From Cryobacterium tepidiphilum (lineage in GTDB: Bacteria > Actinomycetota > Actinomycetes > Actinomycetales > Microbacteriaceae), in assembly GCF_003716325.1 (NCBI RefSeq), contig NZ_RDSR01000004.1, forward strand, positions 124,001-188,000: DNA of 64,000 nucleotides, written 5' to 3'. Shown in pieces: positions 52,200-64,000 of this stretch (its first letter is position 1; every line of letters starts with the position of its first letter). A program made the position numbers and the translations under genes. A model generated the notes under the pieces. That model searched no databases. It worked only from the letters and a program-made list of their open reading frames with translations, and was not told the DNA's origin.

Positions 52200-53399
52200 G
52201 TGGCCGAGAGAACTGACGTGGTCTTCGTGGACGGGGTTCGCACCCCGTTCGGACGTGCCGGCGAGAAGGGCATGTACTGGAACACCCGGGCGGATGACCT
52301 GGTGGTGAAGGCGATGATCGGGCTCCTGGAGCGCAATCCCGGCCTCCCGGGCGACCGGGTCGACGACGTGGCCATCGCCGCGACGACCCAGACCGGCGAC
52401 CAGGGCCTCACGCTCGGCCGCACGGCGGCTCTGCTCGCCGGCCTGCCGAAATCGGTGCCCGGGTTCGCGATCGACCGGATGTGCGCCGGCGCGATGACCG
52501 CCGTCACCACCATGGGGTCGGCGATCGGGTTCGGCGCGTACGACGTCGCCATCGCCGGCGGCGTGGAACACATGGGCCGGCACCCGATGGGATTCGGCGC
52601 CGACCCCAACCCGCGGTTCCTCGCCGAGAAGCTCGTGAGCGAGGACGCGCTCGTCATGGGTGCCACGGCCGAGCGCATCCACGACCGGTTCCCCCAGTAC
52701 ACCCGGGAACGCTCCGACCGGTATGCGCTTCGCAGCCAGCAGAAGCTCGCCGCCGCCTACGAGGCCGGCAAGATCCAGCCCGACTTGATCCCCGTCGCCA
52801 TCCGCAGCGACAACGGATGGGGACTCGCCACGCGCGATGAGGCGCCCCGCCCCGACACCACGCTCGAGGGCCTGGCCGGCCTGAAGACCCCGTTCCGGCC
52901 GCACGGCCGCATCACGGCCGGCAACGCGTCGGGCCTGAACGACGGCGCCACCGCGTGCCTCCTCGCCAGCGGCCGGGCGGCGAAGGAACTCGGCCTGTCG
53001 GTCAAGATGAAGATGGTGGGCTTCGCGTTCGCGGGCGTTGAGCCGGAGGTCATGGGACTCGGCCCCGTCCCCTCGACTGAGAAGGCGCTCCGCAAGACCG
53101 GCCTGACCATCGACGACATCGGCCTGTTCGACCTGAACGAGGCGTTCGCCGTGCAGGTGATCTCCTTCCTCGACCATTTCGGGATCGATGACGACGACCC
53201 CAGGGTCAACGAGTACGGCGGCTCGATCGCGGTCGGACACCCGCTCGCGTCCTCCGGCGTACGGCTGATGACCCAGCTCGCCCGGCAGTTCGAAGACCAC
53301 CCGGAGGTGCGCTACGGCATGACGGCGATGTGCATCGGCCTCGGGCAGGGCGGCACCGTCATCTGGGAGAACCCGAACTACGACAAGAAGGCGAAGTAA
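52200..53399 (+). CDS. acetyl-CoA C-acyltransferase (thiolase)
   Basis: Cleaves 3-ketoacyl-CoA in beta-oxidation. The 399-aa protein starts at GTG with GGAGG 6 nt before it. Catalytic Cys95 in DRMCAGAMT, His in GHPLASSG and second Cys in MCIGLGQGG are all present. It is 2 nt upstream of the multifunctional partner, giving a FadA-FadB/J type pair. The palindrome atcctaggat (52159-52168) upstream may be part of its promoter or an operator. Confidence 0.95.
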   Translation: MAERTDVVFVDGVRTPFGRAGEKGMYWNTRADDLVVKAMIGLLERNPGLPGDRVDDVAIAATTQTGDQGLTLGRTAALLAGLPKSVPGFAIDRMCAGAMTAVTTMGSAIGFGAYDVAIAGGVEHMGRHPMGFGADPNPRFLAEKLVSEDALVMGATAERIHDRFPQYTRERSDRYALRSQQKLAAAYEAGKIQPDLIPVAIRSDNGWGLATRDEAPRPDTTLEGLAGLKTPFRPHGRITAGNASGLNDGATACLLASGRAAKELGLSVKMKMVGFAFAGVEPEVMGLGPVPSTEKALRKTGLTIDDIGLFDLNEAFAVQVISFLDHFGIDDDDPRVNEYGGSIAVGHPLASSGVRLMTQLARQFEDHPEVRYGMTAMCIGLGQGGTVIWENPNYDKKAK

Positions 53400-53401
53400 C
53401 C

Positions 53402-55540
53402 GTGACCGACTACTCCACCATCGACTTCAGCCCCCTCGTCGAGCTGTCGGGCGACGAGGTCGTCACGCACTCCTTCGTGCGCGACGTGCCGCTCTCCGGC
53501 GGTCGCACGCTCGCCCTCGTCACCCTCGACAACGGCCGCGACCACACGCGGCCGAACACGCTGGGCCCGGTGTCGCTCCTCGAATTCGCCGAGCGTATGG
53601 ACGAGCTCAAGGAGCGTGCATCCCGCGGTGAGATCCACGGCGTGGCCGTGACGGGCAAGCCGTTCATCCTCGCGGCCGGTGCCGACCTCAGCAAGGTGAG
53701 CGAAATCCCATCCGTTGAGGCCGGCAAGCGCCTCGCTCAGCTGGGGCACTACGCACTCGGCAAGCAGGCCGAGCTGGGCGTGCCGTCGTTCGTCTTCATC
53801 AACGGCCTCGCCCTCGGCGGCGGCCTGGAGATCGCCCTCAACGCCGACTATCGCACGGTCGACGCATCCGTGCCGGCGATTGCACTTCCCGAGGTGTTCC
53901 TGGGGCTGATCCCGGGCTGGGGCGGCTCGTACCTCCTGCCGAACCTGATCGGCATCGAGAACGCGCTGAACGTCATCATCTCGAACCCGCTCAAGAACAA
54001 CCGCACCCTGAAGGGCCAGGACACCCTCGACCTCGGCATCGCCGACGCCCTCTTCCCCTCGGCCGCCTTCCTCGAGAACTCCATCCGCTGGGCCGACGGA
54101 GTCATCGCCGGCACCACGAAGGTGTCCCGCCCGAATGTTCCCGGCAAGGTGGAGCGGCTGGTGAAGTGGGACGCCGCGATCGGCATCGCGCGCAAGACGC
54201 TGGAGAGCAAGATCGGCACGGTGGCGAAGTCGCCGTACGCGGCCCTCGAGCTGCTGCGCGCCGCCAAGAGCGGCACGAAGGCGGAGGGCTTCGAGCGCGA
54301 GGACGACGTGCTGTCGACGCTCATCGCGGGCGACCAGCTGCAGGCCAGCATCTACGCCTTCAACCTGGTGCAGAAGCGCGCCAAGCGGCCCGCCGGCACG
54401 CCGGACAAGGCACTGGCGAAGCCGGTCACCAAGGTCGGCGTCATCGGTGCCGGGCTCATGGCCAGCCAGTTCGCGCTGCTGTTTGTGCGGCGCCTCCGGG
54501 TGCCGGTCGTGATCACCGACCTCGACCAGGCGCGCGTCGACAAGGGGCTCGCCTACATCCGTGACGAGATCGGCGCCCTCGAGGCCAAGAAGCGCATCTC
54601 AACGGATGAAGCCAACCGGCTCCGCGCGCTCGTCACCGGCACGACGGACAAGGCCGACTTCGCCGATGCCGACTGGGTGATCGAGGCCGTGTTCGAAGAG
54701 CTTGCCGTGAAGCAGGACGTCTTCGCGGAGATCGAGAAGCACATCTCCCCCACCGCGGTGCTCGCCACCAACACCTCCTCGCTCTCGGTGGAGAAGATCG
54801 GGCTGAAGCTCGAGCACCCGGAGCGACTGGTGGGCTTCCACTTCTTCAACCCGGTCGCGGTCATGCCGCTGATCGAAGTGGTCAACGCCCCGGCGACCGA
54901 CGAGGCGACCCTCTCGACCGCGATGGTCATCGCCGGCAAGCTCCGCAAGAACGCGGTGATCACCCGCGACACCCCGGGGTTCGTGGTGAACCGCATCCTC
55001 GCCAAGCTGCTCGGTGAGGCGATGCACGCCGTCGACACGGGCACGCCGTTCGAGGTCGTCGACCACGCCCTCGACGGTTTCGGACTGCCGATGAGCCCGT
55101 TCGAGCTGCTCGAGCTCGTCGGCCTCAAGGTCGGCGCGCACGTGCTCGATACGCACCACGCCGCGTTCCCCGACCGCTTCTTCGAGAGCGACAACCTGCA
55201 CAGGCTCGCCGAGTACGGCACGATCCTCGAGCGCGACGCGAAGGGCCGCATCAAGGGCTTCGACAAGGGAGCCGTGAAGATCGTCGCCGGCGGCACCTCG
55301 CGGATGACCGCGGAGGAGATCCTCCGGCGGGTGGAGGACGGCCTGGCCGACGAGATCAAGCGGATGCTGGACGACGACGTCGTGCACGCCGCGGAGGACA
55401 TCGACCTGTGCATGATCCTCGGGGCCGGCTGGCCGTTCCAGATGGGCGGCGCAACCCCGTACCTCGACCGCGTCGGTGCGAGCGAGCGGGTCTTCGGCGA
55501 CACGTTCCACCACCCGCCCGTTCGCGGCGTCGGGGCCTAG
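53402..55540 (+). CDS. multifunctional enoyl-CoA hydratase / 3-hydroxyacyl-CoA dehydrogenase
   Basis: Carries out the hydration and NAD-dependent oxidation steps of beta-oxidation. The 712-aa protein starts at GTG 53402. A crotonase domain (about 1-270, LALGGGLEIALNADYR and LPEVFLGLIPGWGGS with catalytic Glu), an NAD-binding domain (about 345-525, GVIGAGLMASQ and GFHFFNPVAVMPL with catalytic His) and two C-terminal dehydrogenase domains follow. The usual GAGxMGxG motif reads GAGLMASQ, as in several actinobacterial FadB. Confidence 0.95.
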   Translation: MTDYSTIDFSPLVELSGDEVVTHSFVRDVPLSGGRTLALVTLDNGRDHTRPNTLGPVSLLEFAERMDELKERASRGEIHGVAVTGKPFILAAGADLSKVSEIPSVEAGKRLAQLGHYALGKQAELGVPSFVFINGLALGGGLEIALNADYRTVDASVPAIALPEVFLGLIPGWGGSYLLPNLIGIENALNVIISNPLKNNRTLKGQDTLDLGIADALFPSAAFLENSIRWADGVIAGTTKVSRPNVPGKVERLVKWDAAIGIARKTLESKIGTVAKSPYAALELLRAAKSGTKAEGFEREDDVLSTLIAGDQLQASIYAFNLVQKRAKRPAGTPDKALAKPVTKVGVIGAGLMASQFALLFVRRLRVPVVITDLDQARVDKGLAYIRDEIGALEAKKRISTDEANRLRALVTGTTDKADFADADWVIEAVFEELAVKQDVFAEIEKHISPTAVLATNTSSLSVEKIGLKLEHPERLVGFHFFNPVAVMPLIEVVNAPATDEATLSTAMVIAGKLRKNAVITRDTPGFVVNRILAKLLGEAMHAVDTGTPFEVVDHALDGFGLPMSPFELLELVGLKVGAHVLDTHHAAFPDRFFESDNLHRLAEYGTILERDAKGRIKGFDKGAVKIVAGGTSRMTAEEILRRVEDGLADEIKRMLDDDVVHAAEDIDLCMILGAGWPFQMGGATPYLDRVGASERVFGDTFHHPPVRGVGA

Positions 55541-55550
55541 CCCGGAGTTG

Positions 55551-55610
55551 CGCGGGTTGAACGCCGCTGCGCGGGCTGAATTCAGCCCGCGCAGCGGCGT
55601 TCAACCCGCG
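55551..55610. repeat. perfect 60-bp palindrome between convergent genes
   Basis: Thirty bases from 55551 are exactly repeated in reverse complement to 55610, centred on GAATTC, with no mismatch or spacer. It lies 10 nt past the beta-oxidation gene stop and 20 nt before the aldo/keto reductase stop, so it can act as a bidirectional terminator, although no T-run follows. The size matches the 61-nt elements at 10138 and 24571. Confidence 0.9.
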
Positions 55611-55630
55611 TACCGCGTGGGCGACCCCGT

Positions 55631-56641
<1,011 letters not shown>

Positions 56642-56667
56642 CTAGCCCCGATTCCCCGTACCCGCCC

Positions 56668-56743
56668 CTGACCACGTTCGGTCGGCTCGCTGGCGCTCCG
56701 GCGGTAGCGATCCGCCGCGGAGGGCGCGCCGAAACGTGGTCAG
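56668..56743. repeat. 76-nt inverted repeat upstream of the aldo/keto reductase gene
   Basis: Arms ctgaccacgtt (56668-56678) and aacgtggtcag (56733-56743) are perfect complements. The interior has a second imperfect stem, ctccggcgg against ccgccgcggag. It is longer than the 60-61 nt elements but shares their nested-hairpin layout. Confidence 0.65.
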
Positions 56744-56766
56744 ACCTGGCGACCGTGGGTCGGACG

Positions 56767-56856
56767 GCGTCAGACGCGGCGTGCAGACGCGGCCTGCAGG
56801 CGCGGCGGCAGACCCGCCGTGCAGACGCGGCGTGCAGACGCGGCGTGCAGACGCGT
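56767..56856. repeat. 13-bp tandem repeat array downstream of dxs
   Basis: Seven adjacent units of the type cgtgcagacgcgg: three are identical apart from the last base of the final one, and one middle unit is 12 bp. The array ends 9 nt from the dxs stop codon. It lies outside any supported gene. Array length may vary between strains by slippage. Confidence 0.85.
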
Positions 56857-56865
56857 GGGGCGCGG

Positions 56866-58821
56866 TCAGGCGCCGGGGCGGACGCCGATCGGGATGGAGC
56901 CGGTGTTGGTGCCGTCGGCGGCGAGGGGCCTCGCCACGGGCAGCTTCCGTCCGCCGACCATCGCCGCGACATCCGCTGTGATCTGCTCGGGAGTGAGCCC
57001 GGCCGCGGCCAGGATCTCGCCGCGCGAGCCGTGCGCGAGGAATTCGTCGGGGAGGCCCAGCTCGGTGACCGGGGTATCGACGCCGGCGCCGCGAAGGTCC
57101 TGGCGGATGCGGGTTCCGATGCCGCCGACCCGCACGCCGTCCTCGATGCTCACCACCAGACGGTGCCGGGCGCCGAGCGTAATGACACTCTGCGGCACCG
57201 GGATCACCCAGCGCGGGTCCACCACGGTGACGCCGATGCCCTGCGCGGTGAGCCGGCCGGCCACATCGAGGGCGATCACGGCCATGGGTCCGACGGCGAC
57301 GATCAGGACGTCCTGGCGGGGGTCGTCGGCGAGCACGTCGACGCCGTCGTCGAGGCGGCGCACGGCCGGCAGTTCCGACCCGACGCCGCCCTTCGGGAAG
57401 CGGATGACCGTGGGCGCGTCTTCCACGCGCACCGCCTCCGCGAGCTCCTCACGCAGCCGGGGCGCGTCACGCGGGGCCGCGAGGCGGATGCCGGGCACGA
57501 CCTGGAGGATCGAGAGGTCCCACATGCCGTGGTGGCTGGGACCGTCGGGCCCGGTCACGCCGGCGCGGTCGAGCACGAAGGTGACGCCGGCCTTGTGCAG
57601 GGCGACGTCCATCAGCACCTGGTCGAAGGCGCGGTTCATGAAGGTGGCGTACAGGGCCACGACGGGGTGCAGGCCGCCGAAGGCGAGGCCGGCAGCGGAT
57701 GTCGCGGCGTGCTGCTCGGCGATGCCCACGTCGTGCACGCGCCCGGGGAACCGCTCCGCCATGCGGTGCAGCCCGGTGGGCCGGAGCATCGCGGCCGTGA
57801 TGCCAACGAGTCGTTCGTTGGCGGCCGCGAGCTTCACGAGCTCGTCGGCGAAGACGGACGTCCAGGACGGCGCGGTCGCGGACTCGATCGATTCCCCGGT
57901 CTCCGGGTCGATCTGCCCGACGGCGTGGAACTGGTCGGCGACGTCCTGCACGGCCGGGTCGTAGCCCTTGCCCTTCTGGGTGATGGCGTGCACGATCACC
58001 GGGGCGCCGTAGTGCTTGGCCTGCCGGAGTGCCTCCTGCATCGCCTCGACGTCATGCCCGTCGACGGGGCCGATGTACTTGATATCGAGGTTGGAGTAGA
58101 GCGCCTCATTGTTCGTGAACCGACTGAGGAAGCCGTGCAGGCCCCCGCGCACGCCGCGATACACGGCGCGGCCGGGGGCGCCCAGGTGGTCGAAGGCCTT
58201 GCGGCTGGTGACGTAGAGGTCGCGGTAGCTGCGGCGGGTGCGGACGGTGTTGAGGAAGCGCGCCATGCCGCCGATAGTCGGCGCGTAGGAGCGGCCGTTG
58301 TCGTTGACGACGATGATCAGGCGACGGTTGTTGTCGTCGCTGATGTTGTTGAGCGCTTCCCAGGTCATTCCGCCGGTGAGCGCGCCGTCGCCGACGACGG
58401 CGATGACGTGCCGGTCGTGCTGGCCGGTCATCTCGAAGGCGCGGGAGATGCCGTCGGCCCACGACAGCGAACTGGAGGCGTGCGAGCTCTCGACGATGTC
58501 GTGCTCGGACTCGCTGCGCTGCGGGTAGCCGGCCAGGCCTCCGGACTGGCGCATCCGGCTGAAGTCCTGCCGCCCGGTGAGCAGCTTGTGCACGTAGGAC
58601 TGGTGCCCGGTGTCGAAGACGATCGCGTCGCGCGGCGAGTCGAAGACCCGGTGGATGGCGATGGTCGTCTCGACCACGCCGAGGTTGGGCCCGAGATGCC
58701 CGCCGGTCTTCGCGATCTCAGCGACCAGGAAGTCGCGGATCTCGCCGGCGAGCTGCACGAGCTGGTCCTTCGAGAGAGCATCGAGGTCGCGGGGACCGGT
58801 GATCGCCTCCAGAAGGGTCAT
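56866..58821 (-). CDS. dxs: 1-deoxy-D-xylulose-5-phosphate synthase
   Basis: First enzyme of the MEP isoprenoid pathway, TPP-dependent. The 651-aa protein starts MTLLEAITGPRDLDALSK. TPP-binding GDGALTGGMTWEALNN (about 150-165), catalytic Glu in VGIAEQHAATSAAG (about 370) and a C-terminal transketolase domain are present. PLP here is made by PdxST, so DXP is needed mainly for isoprenoids and thiamine. Single gene between aldo/keto reductase and acn. Confidence 0.97.
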   Translation of the reverse strand: MTLLEAITGPRDLDALSKDQLVQLAGEIRDFLVAEIAKTGGHLGPNLGVVETTIAIHRVFDSPRDAIVFDTGHQSYVHKLLTGRQDFSRMRQSGGLAGYPQRSESEHDIVESSHASSSLSWADGISRAFEMTGQHDRHVIAVVGDGALTGGMTWEALNNISDDNNRRLIIVVNDNGRSYAPTIGGMARFLNTVRTRRSYRDLYVTSRKAFDHLGAPGRAVYRGVRGGLHGFLSRFTNNEALYSNLDIKYIGPVDGHDVEAMQEALRQAKHYGAPVIVHAITQKGKGYDPAVQDVADQFHAVGQIDPETGESIESATAPSWTSVFADELVKLAAANERLVGITAAMLRPTGLHRMAERFPGRVHDVGIAEQHAATSAAGLAFGGLHPVVALYATFMNRAFDQVLMDVALHKAGVTFVLDRAGVTGPDGPSHHGMWDLSILQVVPGIRLAAPRDAPRLREELAEAVRVEDAPTVIRFPKGGVGSELPAVRRLDDGVDVLADDPRQDVLIVAVGPMAVIALDVAGRLTAQGIGVTVVDPRWVIPVPQSVITLGARHRLVVSIEDGVRVGGIGTRIRQDLRGAGVDTPVTELGLPDEFLAHGSRGEILAAAGLTPEQITADVAAMVGGRKLPVARPLAADGTNTGSIPIGVRPGA

Positions 58822-58841
58822 GCCAACCGCCTTTCATGAAG

Positions 58842-58889
58842 CTGGGCGGACGCGCAGCTCGAATGCCTCGAGTCTACGCGCCCGCCCAG
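58842..58889 (-). terminator. hairpin after aconitase, possible terminator
   Basis: An 8-bp perfect base ctgggcgg/ccgcccag is extended after a bulge by gcg-type pairs, with a smaller gctcgaatgcctcgagt stem inside. It lies 15 nt past the acn stop and 20 nt before dxs. No T-run follows, so termination efficiency is uncertain. Confidence 0.5.
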
Positions 58890-58904
58890 AGGGGGCTTCC
58901 CTGG

Positions 58905-61778
<2,874 letters not shown>

Positions 61779-61912
61779 GATTCCCTCTCCTTCGTAGGAA
61801 GCTGGCGGGGAGCCGCCGGCCGTTCTCAATGTTCGTGGCCCCGGGCCCGCTCGTCCAGCAAGGCTAGCCTAAGCCGCGTGCCGCGGAAGCGGCAGGTCCA
61901 CCCACGCCAAAC

Positions 61913-61930
61913 TATCTCGACGTCGAGATA
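61913..61930. promoter_or_regulatory. perfect 18-bp palindrome upstream of aconitase
   Basis: TATCTCGAC/GTCGAGATA without mismatch, 135 nt before the acn start and just past the DUF3159 stop. AT-rich ends and dyad symmetry are typical of operators for MarR- or TetR-class repressors. Downstream at about 61862-61872 the minus strand reads TTAGGCTAGCC, which resembles half of a DtxR/IdeR iron box. Confidence 0.6.
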
Positions 61931-61933
61931 ACT

Positions 61934-62671
61934 CTAGTCCACTCGCGGGGTCACACGCTCACGGTAGAGCGAACGGACGACGAGCCACGAGACGACCAGA
62001 AGCGGCGCGTACAACGGGATGCCCATGAGCAGCTTCATGGCGCCGAGCCAGGCGATGTTGCCGGAGAAGTACAGCGGGAGTTCGACCGCCAGGCGCAGGA
62101 GGAACAGCCCGGCCCAGCAGTAGGTGAGGATCGTGAGCACGCGGCGCTTCACCGGGTCGCCGCGCCAGGCCACCCCGTCACCCATGAGGAAGCCCACGGC
62201 GAGTCCGATGAGCGGCCAGCCGACGACGGCGGAGACGAGGAACGCGAGCGCGTATGCGGCATTGGTGAGAAAACCGGTGACGTAGAAGTCCTCAGCGCGT
62301 CCGGTGATGAGCGACAGGACGGCGCTGATCCCGATGCCGGCGAGGCCGCCGAGCGCCGGCGTCACCGGCTGGCGCTGCAGGAGCCTCGCGAGCACGAAGA
62401 GAACGCCGAGCGCTACGGGGGCGGCGAGCGACAGCACGAGGTCTCGGGTGAGGGTGTACAGCACCACGAAGACCAGGCCGGGCAGCACCGCTTCGACGAT
62501 GCCACGGATGCCGCCCATGGCGCCCAGGAGCACGTGGCCGGTGATCGGCTCGGTATCGGTCGCCGCTCCGAAGCCCGCGCGCCGTGCGGCCTGCGCGAGG
62601 CTGTCACCGAGCGCGGTGGGCACGGCGGGCTGCTCGTCTGGCTGTGGGACGCGTTCGGGTTCGGTGCTCAT
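61934..62671 (-). CDS. DUF3159 membrane protein
   Basis: A 245-aa actinobacterial membrane protein. A cytoplasmic N-terminal region of about 45 residues is followed by about six hydrophobic segments (GIVEAVLPGLVFVVLYTL to YAPLLVVSWLVVRSLY). ATG 62671 (MSTEPERV) is the expected start. It lies in a 17-nt repeat array that duplicates the start-codon neighbourhood upstream. In Mycobacterium a homologue lies near dut. Function unknown. Confidence 0.9.
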   Translation of the reverse strand: MSTEPERVPQPDEQPAVPTALGDSLAQAARRAGFGAATDTEPITGHVLLGAMGGIRGIVEAVLPGLVFVVLYTLTRDLVLSLAAPVALGVLFVLARLLQRQPVTPALGGLAGIGISAVLSLITGRAEDFYVTGFLTNAAYALAFLVSAVVGWPLIGLAVGFLMGDGVAWRGDPVKRRVLTILTYCWAGLFLLRLAVELPLYFSGNIAWLGAMKLLMGIPLYAPLLVVSWLVVRSLYRERVTPRVD

Positions 62672-62723
62672 AGGGGTTCGAGGCTCACAGACGTTCGGTG
62701 CGCACAGGCGTTCGGTGCGCATA
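62656..62723 (-). repeat. 17-nt tandem repeat spanning the DUF3159 start codon
   Basis: Four units on the minus strand: TATGCGCACCGAACGCC, TGTGCGCACCGAACGTC, TGTGAGCCTCGAACCCC and TATGAGCACCGAACCCG. The last holds the start ATG of the DUF3159 gene and its first codons. Each unit has an ATG or GTG at the same place. Because 17 is not a multiple of three, the upstream copies are in other frames. Confidence 0.85.
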
Positions 62724-62738
62724 GGCGGATGCCGCGGG

Positions 62739-63356
62739 TCACGCCTCGGCGGTCTCGCCGCTCGGGGCCGTCGGCATCCGCAGCGGGATCAGGTCCCGCG
62801 GCGGCATGGGCGTGGTGCCACGCACGACGACGAGGCTGCGGAACAGTTCGTCGATCTTTGCCGCGGCCTCCGCGTTGACGGCGCCTTCGCCGGCGATCAC
62901 GCCGCGGAGGAACCAGCGCGGGCCGTCGACGCCGATGAAACGGGCCAGGCGGGTGGTGCCGGTGGCTCCCTGGCCGGCGGCCACGGGGATCTCCGCGACG
63001 AGTTCGGGACCGAACGGCCCTTCGCGCAGGCTGGTCGAGCCGCCCTGCTTACCGATCTGGTCGGCGATCTGGTCGCGGATCTCGTGCCACAGCCCGCTGG
63101 AACGCGGCGCGGCGAACGGCTGCACCTGGAGGGTGGACTCCGCGTAGTCGAGGCCGACGGCCACGACGCGCTTGCTCTCCTCCTCGATCTCGAGGCGGAG
63201 GTGGAGGCCTTCGCGCGGCAGGATCTTGATGCCGCCGAGGTCGACGTAGGGCCGCACGGGGTTGGCTTCGGACTCGTCGAACGGGCCCTCGGTCTCGCGG
63301 TCCTCCGGTGCGGACTTCGGCATCGGTTCGGGGATGTCGCCTGGGATGTCGCTCAT
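62739..63356 (-). CDS. DUF3710 family protein
   Basis: A 205-aa actinobacterial protein. Core LRLEIEEESKRVVAVGLDYAESTLQVQPFAAPRSSG, with later RFIGVDGPRWFLRGVI, matches DUF3710. Acidic N-terminal tail, no membrane segment. Its ATG overlaps the dut stop (ATGA). The dut-DUF3710 pair is conserved in Actinobacteria, with unknown function. Confidence 0.92.
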   Translation of the reverse strand: MSDIPGDIPEPMPKSAPEDRETEGPFDESEANPVRPYVDLGGIKILPREGLHLRLEIEEESKRVVAVGLDYAESTLQVQPFAAPRSSGLWHEIRDQIADQIGKQGGSTSLREGPFGPELVAEIPVAAGQGATGTTRLARFIGVDGPRWFLRGVIAGEGAVNAEAAAKIDELFRSLVVVRGTTPMPPRDLIPLRMPTAPSGETAEA

Positions 63357-63826
63357 GAGGTTGCTCCTGACTGGTTCGGGTTCTGCCCCGCGGTGGCGTA
63401 GCCGGTGGATCCGAATCCCCCCTCGCCGCGCTGGCTGCCGGGCAGCTTCTCCACGGGGACGAAACGCGCCCGAACCACGGGCATGATCACCAGCTGGGCG
63501 ATGCGGTCTCCCGCGGAGATGGCATACGGTTCTGTGCGGTCCGTGTTGAGAAGGGTGACCTTGATCTCGCCGCGGTAGCCGGCATCCACTGTGCCCGGCG
63601 AGTTGACCACCGTGATGCCGTGCTTACTGGCGAGGCCGCTGCGCGGGACGACGAAGGCGGCGTAGCCGTCTGGCAGTGCGATGGACACCCCGGTGGGGAC
63701 CATCGCCCGCTCCCCCGGCGCCAGCTCCACCGACGCGGTCGCGTGCAGGTCGGCACCGGCATCTCCTGGGTGGGCGTACTGCGGTATGGCGGGCGCGTTG
63801 ATAAGGACTTCGACGGTTTCTACCAC
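63353..63826 (-). CDS. dut: dUTP diphosphatase
   Basis: Hydrolyses dUTP to dUMP, keeping uracil out of DNA. The 157-aa trimeric dUTPase begins at GTG. Motif 1 HPGDAGADLHA, motif 2 VPRSGLA, motif 3 GTVDAGYRGEIKV and motif 5 RGEGGFGSTGY are all present. It diverges from the DUF3093 gene with 37 nt between starts. Confidence 0.97.
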   Translation of the reverse strand: MVETVEVLINAPAIPQYAHPGDAGADLHATASVELAPGERAMVPTGVSIALPDGYAAFVVPRSGLASKHGITVVNSPGTVDAGYRGEIKVTLLNTDRTEPYAISAGDRIAQLVIMPVVRARFVPVEKLPGSQRGEGGFGSTGYATAGQNPNQSGATS

Positions 63827-63863
63827 GTGTCGAGGGTAGTGCAGATATCTGATCGAATAGAGC

Positions 63864-64000
63864 CATGCCGGAATATCACGAGAAACTGTGGCCGGCGCCG
63901 TGGCTGTTCGTGGCCACCGCGCTCGTCATACCCGCCAGCCTGCTGGTCTTCCTGCCCATCTCGCTGATCGCGGGCATCGTGACGGCGATCGTGCTGTACG
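63864..64000 (+). CDS. DUF3093 membrane protein (partial, 3' end outside window)
   Basis: Forty-five codons from ATG 63864, beginning MPEYHEKLWPAPWLF with a first membrane segment and the start of a second. This N-terminus and the position opposite dut match DUF3093. The remaining protein, normally about 150 aa, lies beyond the window. Confidence 0.8.

Noticed and set aside
56767-56856. CRISPR-like interpretation of the 13-bp array
   Set aside because: Units are contiguous without spacers; it is a simple tandem repeat.

Overview
The window looks like a chromosomal segment of a high-GC actinobacterium, most likely of the family Microbacteriaceae. The grounds are: roughly 68-70% GC judged by eye, frequent GTG/TTG starts and 4-bp GTGA/ATGA gene overlaps, actinobacterial-only families (DUF3000, DUF3159, DUF3710, DUF3093), and gene orders known from Actinobacteria. 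It holds no rRNA, no CRISPR array, no prophage and no intact insertion sequence. Most of it is core genome.

Region 1 (1-22.3 kb, all minus strand, read right to left): rarA, rpsD, a DUF948 pair, alaS, ruvX, mltG, then the shikimate genes aroE-aroC-aroK-aroB and aroQ, then efp-nusB, a DsbA-like lipoprotein, and the UMP operon pyrR-pyrB-pyrC-(membrane protein)-carA-carB-pyrF. pyrF runs off the left edge. A PyrR-type RNA hairpin lies directly upstream of the pyrR Shine-Dalgarno, so the operon probably uses translational repression.

Region 2 (22.4-25.3 kb, plus strand): a membrane-anchored cyclophilin, a DUF349 coiled-coil protein and an AbiEi-like protein. Region 3 (25.3-38.4 kb, minus strand): thrS, a HIT phosphorylase, pdxS-pdxT (PLP), yebC, ruvC-ruvA-ruvB (branch migration and resolution), yajC-secD-secF (Sec accessory complex), a single-domain rhodanese and rel (ppGpp).

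Region 4 (38.5-50.3 kb) is the least conserved part. It has a small Cys-rich protein, an ABC exporter pair, a cysteine-hydrolase pseudogene with an internal deletion, a tRNA Gly-Cys-Val(GAC) transcription unit facing tRNA-Val(CAC), a PRC-barrel/DUF2382 stress protein, a YihY membrane protein, amtB with a GlnR-like box, zapE diverging from sseA-sufE, an IS3-family remnant and an alpha/beta hydrolase. Region 5 (50.3-64 kb): DUF3000, RNase D, a thiolase and multifunctional beta-oxidation protein, an aldo/keto reductase, dxs, aconitase, DUF3159, DUF3710, dut and the start of a DUF3093 gene.

No wholly new gene system is evident. The most unusual signals are non-coding. First, the octamer ARCGGATG/CATCCGYT is strongly over-represented (about 45 copies by hand count against about 3 expected) and seems to override codon preference. 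Second, three intergenic inverted-repeat elements are 60-61 nt long, one of them a perfect 60-bp palindrome. Third, a 17-nt tandem repeat covers the start codon of the DUF3159 gene. Fourth, a perfect 18-bp operator-like palindrome lies upstream of aconitase.
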